This document shows, in pieces, positions 45,401 to 57,500 of a DNA stretch of 64,000 bases. Position 1 is the first letter of the stretch, and each line of letters begins with the position of its first letter. This DNA comes from Glandiceps talaboti. Its lineage: Eukaryota > Hemichordata > Enteropneusta > Spengelidae. Location: positions 861,501 through 925,500 of the forward strand of contig NC_135564.1 of assembly GCF_964340395.1 (NCBI RefSeq). Direction: 5' to 3'. The position numbers and the translations under genes were made by a program. The notes beneath the pieces were generated by a model. It worked only from the letters and a program-made list of their open reading frames with translations, was not told the origin of the DNA and searched no databases.

Positions 45401-48400
45401 GAAAAGTTGCGATGTTGCTTAAAAACAAACAATTTACAGTACACAAAACAAAACAAAACATTAAAACTAGTGACATAAGACAAATGTAAAACTGTTCAAA
45501 CTTTTCAATAGTTAAAAGATTATAACGACATCGACCAAACTACATGTGGGAAGAGACTGTTGCTAAAGCATGTAATCCCAAACATAGCTCTACAGCAACA
45601 CACCTGGGGACAACACAACAACCCTTTGCTTCCTCAACTCCCTAGGGAGAAGGAGGATACAATCCACTACAGCTTCTCTATCCTACCAGGTCTCCAATTA
45701 TAAAGCTAGGTTGACTTAGACACATCACTGTTCAAAATCTTACCCAAGGACTTTAGCAGTTCAGTTCAGAAATAAAAGGGCAGAATCAAGGCTCAAATTC
45801 TGAGCTCATCTCGTTAATCATTTGATTATCAATAGCCCCATCTACATGTAGGTCATCCTACCTGAGGCAGTCCCAAGTCCTACCTGAGGTAGGATAGGTT
45901 TGTGTCTACACATAGGAAGGTTACAACGGAGATGTCGCGCCTTTCTTCCTGACAGTACATAGGACGAAGTCAGGAGGGTTTCAGGAAACCTCTCAAAGGT
46001 GTCCTAAGTCAGGACGGTTTCAGGTCAGGTGTAGGACGTGTTTGCGTCTACACGGGCTTCAAACTATCCTGAATCCTACCTCAGGTAGGATTTTTAGTGC
46101 CGTGTAGACGGGGCTAGTCTTTAAAAGTCTACCATGTGACCCTATATATAGCTTGTAATTACATCAAATTACAGTAACCAAGTCATTAAAGGGTTAATAA
46201 TTACACAGAATAGGGTCATGGGGGATTAAGATTAAAATTTGGGTGAAAAAACCCCAAACATGTGGCAGAGATAGAGAAGAAGTTGGTCCTGAACAACAGA
46301 ATAATCCTATCTAATCCTGAAGGTTTCACTGATAAGATAACACTAATATGATAACCTGGGACTGAATTATGGGCCTTTAAGTTAATTTTATTCAATGTTA
46401 ACCAGTCATTCAATTCACTTGAGTACATGCCTTGGGTCCCATACTATGAAAACTTAGCCAATAACTAAAGACCCTCACACTGAACTGTTTTTGAGCAGGT
46501 CAAAGGTCATAGAAATCAGTAGTCTGTAATTTAAGATACAGAGATTTGTACCAAGCTATCAGCCAGCACTCACCTGATATAGGACTGAACAACGCGATGT
46601 AACAAATCAGTCAAATTCAAACTGGTTGTCAGAAGTCAAGTTAAATAAGAGTTTACACAGTGATTGCAATGTGATACATCCTGTTTGTCAACATTAGAAT
46701 AACACATTATACGGACTTATGTATCAGATGACCACTGAAAATGATAAACTGAGCAGGCAGCCAGAAAAACTTGTTTGTTCATAAGTTTGTATATAAACAT
46801 CATAAAGTCATTCAGAGACACTAACTCAGGTCAGAACTACTTTTTACTTCCATAATCTTACTTAAGCAAATCTAAAATATCCTAAATTGTTTACACAATT
46901 CACTGAAAACAATAAACTGAGTAGACACGGAGGAAAATGTATTTATTCATAAGTTTGTTTATAAACGTCCCAAAGTCATTCACAAAACTAATAAAGGTCA
47001 GAGCTGTTTAATGTTTTCAGTTATATTCACAAATCAACACAATACAACAAATATCAAAGATTTCCATATTTGCTGAAAAAATATCAAACTGAAAATGATA
47101 AAATGGGCAGCCAGAAAAACTTGTTTGTTACTAAGTTTGTTTATAAACATCACAAAGTCATTCACAAAACTAATACAGGTCAGTGCTGTGTTATGTTTTC
47201 ACTTCTTTACACCTAACAAAATACAAAGCTCCAAAACATTTTAAAGGCCAAGGTTAAAATTCCATGTTCTCACATGACTGTAATCTTATCAGTGGAGTCA
47301 TTAAGATAATTTTGTTTTTTACCAACTTTTTCTAAAATTTTGTCAGACAACAGTTTTTCACACCTAATGTTTAAAATTCCATGTTCTCACATTACTGTAA
47401 TTTTATCAGTGGAGTCATTAAGATAATTTTGTTTTTTACCAACTTTTTCTAAAATTTTGTCAGACAACAGTTTTTCACACCTAATGTTTAAAATTCCATG
47501 TTCTCACATTACTGTAATTTTATCAGTGGAGTCATTAAGATAATTTTGTTTTTTACCAACTTTTTCTAAAATTTTGTCAGACAACAGTTTTTCACACCTA
47601 ATGTTTAAAATTCCATGTTCTCACATTACTGTAATTTTATCAGTGGAGTCATTAAGATAATTTTGTTTTTTACCAACTTTTTCTAAAATTTTGTCAGACA
47701 ACAGTTTTTCACACCTAATGTTTAAAATCCCATGTTCTCACATTACTGTAATTTTATCAGTGGAGTCATTAAGATAATTTTGTTTTTTACCAACTTTTTC
47801 TAAAATTTTGTCAGACAACAGTTTTTCACACCTAATGTTTAATCTTTTTTTTCAAAGTGGGCCTTTAAATTCCTCTGAAAAATGATAAAACTAAAAAGTA
47901 GTACAGCAATGAGGACACATTCCATACTTTTTCTACTTATTTTACAAAAGTGATTAACCAAAGTTTTGATATCTTACATGACTGTGGTGCTATTAGTTGC
48001 TACTTAAAGGTCACCTTTCCAATTAAACCCTTAGTGACAATCACCAGACATAACCCCTACCAATCTTTTCCATATCTGTTTTCCTTTGCCCTTCTAGTAT
48101 ATCCAGGCTGGCACCTTAGCCTGAGCGGAACACAACTTCCTTCTTTAATACTCCCTGTTAGAACTTATAAACATGTTTGTTGTCTGAATATTATCTTGGC
48201 AGTGGTTATACATAAATGTTTTCTTGTTAGAGGCCATAGTACTTTTTCCAATTCTTGATGGAAACATTCAAAACAAATCACATTGGCCTCACAAACTTAA
48301 ACTTTAAACCAAATCACATTCACGTTTCATTTTGATTTGAATATTTCCCAACTAGAAACATACATACATACATACATACATACATACATACATACATACA

Positions 48401-48481
48401 TACATACATACATACATACATACATACATACATACATACATACATACATACATACATACATACATACATACATACATACAT

Positions 48482-48524
<43 letters not shown>

Positions 48525-51500
48525 CTACACCACGCCTATAGCACTTCTGAACTTTAGTTCAATTGTGCTAAAATGTTTATATTCACAGTAGTACATGTGA
48601 ACTAAAACCAAGAGTTCATCTTGTAAAATCATAGTAAAACTTTAACAATAATTTAGACACTACCTTCCAAATATCTCCAGTAGCTGAGACTAATTTTGCC
48701 CTAGTTGATGTATATTTTAATGCCAGCTGCAGGCACTCTGTACCATGGTCTAGGTCTTCCTCACTTATCTGGGGAAATGAAAAATGATGTCTGAGAGTAA
48801 GAATACATGTAATATGATACTGTGTCAGAATGTATGACACCACAAGGCAATATGATTAGGTATGACTACAGTATACAAAGATGGTACCTTGTCAGAATGT
48901 ATGACATCACAAGGCAATACAACTAGATCTGACTACAGTATACAAAGATGGTACCTTGTCAGAATGTATGACACCACAAGGCAATACAACTAGATCTGAC
49001 TACAGTATACAAAGATGGTACCTTGTCAGAATGTATGACATCACAAGGCAATACAACTAGATCTCACTATAGTACACACGAATGGTACCATGTCAGAATA
49101 CTGCTTTGTTTATCATACCTCAAGAGGACATTGAACTAAATCATCTTTATATAATCATGCCACTTATCCCCTTTATACTTAAATGACCCCATTTGACCTG
49201 GCACCCCACCCCACCCCATCAACCCTGGTTCCAAATCAGTCTGCATGTACAATATTTAACTATTTTACAACATGATTTCCGACATGAATATGTAAGTACT
49301 TTCTTGGAAAGTACTTTCTTGGAAATTAGACATGTACTTTTATTGGCATATAAATAATTAATGACCTCATAATTCTCCATTTATTGAAATCAGTTAATTC
49401 ATCGAAATTGAACAAAATCTTTTTATGAGAACATTAAAGTGAACAGCCTAATAAATTAAGACCCATAAAAGATGAATGAGAAAAACAACCCGGAATAATG
49501 AATACCAACAATTTTAAAATACTGTGAAACAGTAAAATTATCATTTCAAGTTATTTAAACTTTTTCGCTGGTGTTTTTTTTCGACAGTAAAACCCCTGTG
49601 AAAATACTTTTACTCAGTTACTATGTACATTGTGCATACCTTCCTAAATCAATGACAATTGAACCAGCAAATTTCTCTTTCCCCTAAAATTTAGCATTCC
49701 ACTGTATGTGCTATTATTAAGAACACTTGAATGCAAGATTGCAAGGATATGATTTAACATGATGTACTACCAAACCAGAGTGACTATAGAGTTTTTAATG
49801 AGGAGATACAATGTTTTTTTGGTACCAATTACACAAACAAAATACAGGCACCGATAACATGCAACAAGTGTTACATTTTATCTCATTGTGAACACAAATA
49901 AACAGTTTGTGTTTGAAATTGAATCTTTCTTGTTTTGTCCAACAGTGATGTTGATTTGTGTCCACAGTGAGAAACAATGTGCAAGCTGTATCATTTTATA
50001 ATATGATTGTGTGCTGTCAGTGTCTGTAATTTGTAAAAAAAGCATTGAGTGAGACATAAAAAAATATCATGCTGCCTAATTGAAACTTTATAGTCACTTT
50101 GGTTTGGTAGTAATATCATGTCGCCTAATTGAAACTCTATAGTCACTCTGGTTTGGTAGTAACATCGCACCGCCTAATTGAAACTCTATGGTCACTCCGG
50201 TTTTGTAGTAACATCGCATTGCCTAATTGAAACTCTATAGTCACTCTGGTTTGGTAGCAACATCGTGCCACCTAATTGAAACTGTCGAGTCACTCTGGTT
50301 TGGTAGTAACATCATGCCGCCTAATTGAAACTGTAGTCACTCTGGTTTGGTAGTAACATCATGCCGCCTAATTGAAACTCTATAGTCACTCTGGTTTGGT
50401 AGTAACATCATGCTGCCTAATTGAAACTGTATAGTCACTCTGGTTTGGTAGTACATTGTACTACCTATTTGAAACTCTATAGTCACTCTGGTTTGGTAGT
50501 AACATCGTACTGTCTAATTGAAACTCTATAGTCACTCTGGTTTGGTAGTAACACCATGTCGCCTAATTGAAACTCTATAGTCACTCTGGTTTGGTAGTAA
50601 CACCATGCTGCCTAATTGAAACTCTATAGTCTCTCTGGTTTGGTAGTAACACCGTGCTGCCTAATTGAAACTCTATAGTCACTCTGGTTTTATAGTAATG
50701 TGATTGCCATGGTATCAAGTAAACAGGGAAAGACGGAAGAAAGCCTTTAATGTTGATATTAATCTTTGCACAGTTCATGTACATGTACATGTAGATGATT
50801 CATAGTAATCTAAAACTAGATGTGATTTATGAAACTAATAAAAGATATGATACTCTAGTAAATCTATTTTACTACACTGAAACTGCCTTCCCAGTGTAAC
50901 ACAAACAAGTCTTTAAAATTGAATTTAAAGAGGTTGTTAGCATTTTATAACTGCTACTGTATCTTCATCAATAGCTAAGTTATAAACAAGGTTTGTGATA
51001 GCAACATGGTTGTATCTTGGACATGCAGTCATTACCCAACATCAACATTATCAGGTTTACTAAGAATGGGTGACTGCACAGTTTTTAGGTTTTGCTCTTT
51101 TCTATCTCTGTCCCATCAATCCTACACAACTTGAACATTATCAGATTTGCATGTAAACATGAAGCTGTAATTGTTACCATCAAAATTATTAGGGTTCCTG
51201 AGAATTGGCAGCTGTATAATTTTAATAATACATTGTAATAACAATAATAAAGAAAATATAAAGAGTGCCTAATCTCTGCAAGCAGAGTTTGAGGTGTAGA
51301 AGTAAATGGAAAGTAAATTGCCGTATGGTATGAGGAAAAATGGATTGACAGACACTGGATACTAGCCATATGGTACGAGGAAAAGTGGATTCACAGACAC
51401 TGGATACTAGGCAATTGAAGAAGGCAAAGACTGATGTTTAAAGAGATAGGTCTTGAGAGAACGGTGGAAGGATGTAAGAGACTTGGAGTGGCGAAGATCG

Positions 51501-54500
51501 AAAGAAAGATTGTTCCATGATGTAGGGCCAATGTGAGAGAAAGATCTCTGGCCAAAACTCTTTGGCACACAGAATAAGAGAATCAGAGGAAGAGCAAAGG
51601 TGTTGCTGTGTTTTATCTCTGCCCTGTACTTGTTACACAACATTATCAGGTTTCCTGAGAACACACAGATGCACAGTTTTGAGGTGTTGCTGTGTTTTAT
51701 CTCTGCCCTGTACTTGTTATACAACTTCAACATTATCAGGTTTCCTGAGAACAGGCAGATGCAAAATTTTCTGGTGTTAATGTGTTGTATCTAACCCTGT
51801 TATTGTTACACAATTTCAACATTATCACAATATCAGTAAAGGGGTGGCTGCACTATCTTGGGATGTTGTCATAAACTCTTAGAAGGAGTGGCTTCATTTA
51901 TATGCTTTAGTTCCATCTGAGACCTCCATCACATGCAAACTGTTATCAAAACTATGATAACCTGCATAGATAACCTTGGCTGCTATATTTCAACAATTAT
52001 AGTGAAATTACCAGGCATGTTACAAATTGTATGTATCACTTATGATGAAACGGTTTGTTTTCAATTCATGGTGAGTGATATCTTGAAAGGTTCATCTTTG
52101 TAGAAGGAGGTCAAGGACAGCGTGTTGTATGTTCATTCATCTTATTTTTACAGCAATGTTTTTTATCTGAGTTGAAGCTGTTTATCAATTCTGCTTGTGG
52201 CTGTGTAAATTAAATATTTACTAAATAACCTATTTCTAGACTTGAGATTGTTTTTTGCTTAGAATGTTAAAACATCATGACCGCTAAGTAGTTGGGGAGG
52301 TTGGTTGGAAAGAGAAATAGTTTCCTATATGTGTGCTGTATTTTTTGCTGAGATTTTAGAACATTATAGTAGCGGTTTAGAGAGGGAGGTGACTGTTTGA
52401 AATTTTTTTTGACAGTTTCCTAAACATAAATCATTTCTGTAATGCCATGGTAGCAGAGTAGTGGAGGATGGAGACTGTTTGACATAGCAAAGTATCTTTC
52501 TGATATTTAGAATATATATAGAATAATTGGATGTTATTCCATACTATTTGTCTTCATTCAGCCAAGAAAAATAAGAGTGACCTAAGGGGTTTTGTCACGA
52601 GTCACTAGAGGAGTAGTGACAAGGGCCCCTTAGGTTATGAGAATTTGAATGAAGTTGGGGAATAATATATTTAAATTTCCTCATGTATAATTTATGAAAA
52701 ATCAGGAAAAGTACAGGTGACTTGGTATGTTTTGACTGATATTTGGAGTGTAGAATCAGTGACAAAGGATGAGCAGGGTATATAATCCATATTTTCTGTT
52801 TGAAGACAATAACTTGGCTTGTGTATCGTATAATACAACATACAATACCAACATAAATTTTCTATTTAACCTAAGAGTTCATATCAAGTCTAAATTGTAA
52901 TCATGAAAACCTCATGAGATTACAAACATTTCTGTTGAGATAAAGAGGAGTAATATATAAATTATTCTTTTTCCCTGGATTATTTAAAAATTGTAATTTC
53001 TGTGTTTGTACATTTTAGATATGATGCACACAGTGCCCTCAATCTTGATCTCTGGATGTCTATGTAAGTTTATCATGATATGCCATCAATCTGGTGGATG
53101 GTAGGCAATCTCTATTTTGTTTGACATCATAACTGCATGCCTTTAGCATGTGGCTGACAATATATTTTGATCTTACCTCAGTATACGCCTTGTGTATGAC
53201 ATCATAACTGAATGCCTGTGTGTGTCTGGCAGTATATTTTGATCTTACCACACTATACGCCTTGTGTATGACATCATAACTGCATGCCTGTAGCATGTGG
53301 CTGGCAGTATATTTTGATCTTACCTCAGTATACGCCTCGTGTATGACATCATAACGAAATGCCTGTGGTGTGTGGCTGGCAGTGTATTTTGATCTCACAA
53401 GGGAATGATCCAAAAAGCCATCTTCAGTTGGTGCAATTACAGTTGATACCAATGGCTGAATTGCTCCTGCTGCCTTAGGATGGGAAAAGTGGGAACAAAA
53501 ATGAATTTTAAGGAAATTGACCTAATGTTCAAGTTTTATGGAATCAAATAGTGTTACAAAATAGTAAACACAAGGTAACAGGAATACAAGCACAACTGAT
53601 AAGTACACCTGGCTTTATTGCAAAATCATTAACTACGATAATAAACTTATGAATATGTTGTTTTTGCACTACCTCTGCAAAATACATCTGACATTGTCCA
53701 TCACGACAGTTGATAGACCGACAATTTACACTACATGTGATTTTAACAGTTGTTGCTCCATTTGCATAATTGTGCTTCATTTGCATATTCACCCAGACAT
53801 ATGAATACCGTGAGTTTACTACTATCAAACATGTAGAAAGCTGTCACCATGTTTTGATATAAATTACACACGTGGTTGACTACTATCACTGATATCACAT
53901 GATAAGATGGATGTGTTAATTCAAGTCTCTGCCAAATGTAGATCGAGTGTTATGAAGACATAACCTGGCCATCCTATGATTTCATGAGAACAACAGAAGT
54001 TAGTTCACACATAACAATGTTTGGCATGCATCACTTGTATTAGTGTGAGTTACAGTTAGCATCCACTGTAATAGTGGGATATAATAAAGGTTTCCATGGT
54101 GATTACTTACTCCATGGTTGTGTGCTGCCTTGGAAACTTGTGATAAAATGTCTTCATCAGCAAATGGTCTGACAGCATCATGTATAATAATAACATCAGG
54201 TTTATCAAGATCATTAACAACTTTTAAACATTTCTTGATAGATCTGTGTCTGGTTTCGGCTCCCTCTATTACAAGGACTTTGGTCAAATTGTACTTTTTA
54301 ACTTGATTTTGTAGAAATTCCAACCTTTCTTGTGAAACAGCTACAACTACAGTGCCAATCCAAGGTATACTAAAGAGAGAATAAATAAAATATCTATTTA
54401 GATACTAAAAGTATTAGTACATCCCAACATTCAAATAAACCATTTTATTCTTTTTCTATGAACTGCTTTAGTTGGCTTATAGCTATACAATGTAAATACC

Positions 54501-54533
54501 ATTAGTACATACTTATCATATATATATATATAG

Positions 54534-54566
<33 letters not shown>

Positions 54567-57500
54567 TGCATGCATGTACATACATACACACTACATACAT
54601 ATACATACATACATACATACATACATACATACATACATACATACATACATACATACATACATACATACATACATACAAACATACATACACGCATACATAC
54701 ACACACACATACACACATACATACACACATACATACATACATACATACATACATACATACATACATACATACATACATACATAGACAGACAGAGACATAC
54801 ATACATACATACATACATACATACATACATACATACATACATACATACATACATACATACATACAAATGATAGTTGCTTGTTTAATATTTATTGTCTTTC
54901 TTTTTTGTATTTGTATGTTTTTGTATTTTTATGGGACATCTTGATGGCCTGAAATAAAGAAATAATACTGATAATAATAAAATACAAGCACACAGAGTGA
55001 CACAGAGACACAGAGCGACAGAGACACTGAGACACAGAGTGACACAGAGACACAGAGACATGTAAACAGACACAGACCGGTTATACTATTATTTTACTAT
55101 ATTATTTAAGCTATTACATCAGGTAATAATTTACCAAGGAGGTATGTATTAGGTAGTCTTGTACAAGACCTTAGACTGAGCTCCTGAAGGTTGCCAAACA
55201 AAGCCGAAGGACAATTACATATTCTAAACACCGCACCCTCAGGAAGAACCTGTGGTGCTCGGCGACCTTTGGTAAGGTTAAATCTGGCAATGTACGCAGC
55301 ATGAGGGTGGAGCAATTAGCTATCTGTCAGGATGTTGCACACCCTTATTGTTTTTATTTCTCATATTGTAAACAAACTACCAATCTGGAATAATTATACA
55401 TCATTCCTTGATATTTTTCTTTATTCACCTAAGAAAAATAAGCTTGACCTATGTTTGACCTATCTGTTTCTTTGAAATAATTACATATTATTCCCCAATA
55501 TTTAAGGAAAATATGAGTGACCTAAGGGGCCTTTGTCACTACGAGTTGCTAGTGACAACCTTTAGGTCACAAGTATTTTCTGGCTCAATGAAGAAAATTA
55601 TTGGAGAATAATATAACTGTACCAACGCCAGTAATATCAAAGAAAAATCGGGGAAAGTAATGGCAATCTTGAACATTTTGACTCATATTTCGAACACAAG
55701 AGAACCAGTGGTGTAGACAAGCATTGTCGTGACATAGACGTGTGTTGTCATGACGTAGAATGACCATCTAGCATATTGTTTGTTCAACTTAGTTCATGCA
55801 TGGTAAAATAAAAGGAATTTTAGGATCCACTATCTTGTTTTCAAAGAAATCACTAAATCTTTCATTTTCCCATAGTGTTAACACAGTTTCAGCTGCCATA
55901 TTGGATTCTAAAATGATTTAAGTTTGATAACAGTTTGATCTCAATTTTAAAAATTTGTACATTGACACCAATTTCTTTCTTAATTTCCTGGTTTTGACTG
56001 AGAACGGGTTTGAGTATTCTTGAAGAAAGTAAAAGAAAAAGTTAAAGATCTTTCTGATTGTGTGAGACATGTATGACAGAGAGTGATGCTAGAAAGCCAA
56101 CAAGTTTGGACTTATGACACCTGTCACTCATTGTTATCTTAATTAATACTACATGTCAGACATCTTTCATCAAGTCCCAACCCCCAATAAATCAAAATCC
56201 ATACATAGCTAGGGTCTACAATCAGAAGTCAAATATTGTTGTTTTGCACTTTGGCATCTTACATCACTATTAATCTCCCAACTACCCAAGGGTTCTCCCT
56301 AGCCCCAAAATGGGTACTGGTCAGTAATACTCATGAACATTAATATTCACTGTGTTAAAATATTGAAATCTGTCATCAAGTGCATAATCTGCAAAAACAA
56401 TGTAACAGATTAGATGTATATTGGTGAGGCTATATCCACCCCACCCACCCCTCCCCCACCCCCATGCCAGTTAGATGCATATTGGTGAGGCTACCCAAAG
56501 TGCCAGTTGTTACCGACCTTTACAAAATAGCAGCATGGGGAGAACCCCTGCATGTACATGTATAAGCTACTTTGTCATGAAATCTGTTATCAATTATCTC
56601 TAATCTGATTAAAATCTAATTTGTCTTTTGTCAGCTAATTGGTCTTAATCTTATTACATTTTAGTTTTCTCCATTTGTCATTTTGCATTACGTGTTTATG
56701 CTTTGGTCTTCAGGACTGTCCTATCAATTTTAATCAAATTGTATCATATGAAATACTAGTATGAAACATTTGCACTAGTTCTATGTTAAGTTCAAGTTAA
56801 TTAAGTCTTTTGAAGTCCTGACATCAGGGCCTCCAATTATTTACACACACATCATAGTACCAGTATACATTTTCAGAGCTTTAGGGACTGGACACAAATT
56901 AGAAGGGTGTATTTTGGGGAAGGGTCACCATTTTTCATGTAAGTGTTGGATGGAGGGTCATAAGTTTTTTGTACAAATATAATTTTGATCATATACTCTA
57001 ATGGCAGGGGAGGGTCAATAATTTTTGTGCAATGTCTTGACGAATGGTTAATCTTTTTCATGCACTGAACGTCTGAAAAACACCCCTCCCCCCCTGTAAT
57101 TTATGTCTAGTCCCTTATGCCTACAACTGATTTGCAAATAAGAACAACAATGATTGACAACATACAACAAAAGTACCAGAAATACAGTTATATCTACTGA
57201 ATTATGGCCAACCCAAATTAATCTGATTACTTCAGAACTCCTGTAATGCGTATTAGCGGATTTTGATGTAGAAAATGAGAGTCACGCCTACACGTATATG
57301 GTATAATGACATGAGAGAATCCATCACTTGATCAATAGATACTTCAAAATCTTTGTATCATTCTACTTATTGCCATTTTACTATGCTAGCCAGGGTAGTA
57401 GGTCAATGTCCGCACTCAAATTAAATCCGATTTCCAACTACGTTTTTTTTTTCTTCTTTTTTTTATTTGAATACTCCATTCTTGCAGAAGATGAGACTGC

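Noticed and set aside
47950-48258. 102-codon plus-strand frame
   Set aside because: Antisense within a CRPPA intron with no supporting signals.
53060-53452. Single 130-codon gene on the minus strand
   Set aside because: It is CRPPA exon 3 read through its tandem duplicates into the intron; treated as exon plus duplicates instead.
53544-53828. 94-codon minus-strand frame in CRPPA intron 2
   Set aside because: CRPPA reads cleanly from exon 2 to exon 3 without it, and I see no fitting splice sites.
54431-54944. Tyr-Ile-His-Thr and Met-Tyr-Val-Cys frames
   Set aside because: Translation of the (CATA)n microsatellite in CRPPA intron 1.
55106-55315. 69-codon minus-strand frame with leucine-rich look
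   Set aside because: No repeat register of real LRRs, no splice sites, and CRPPA does not need it.
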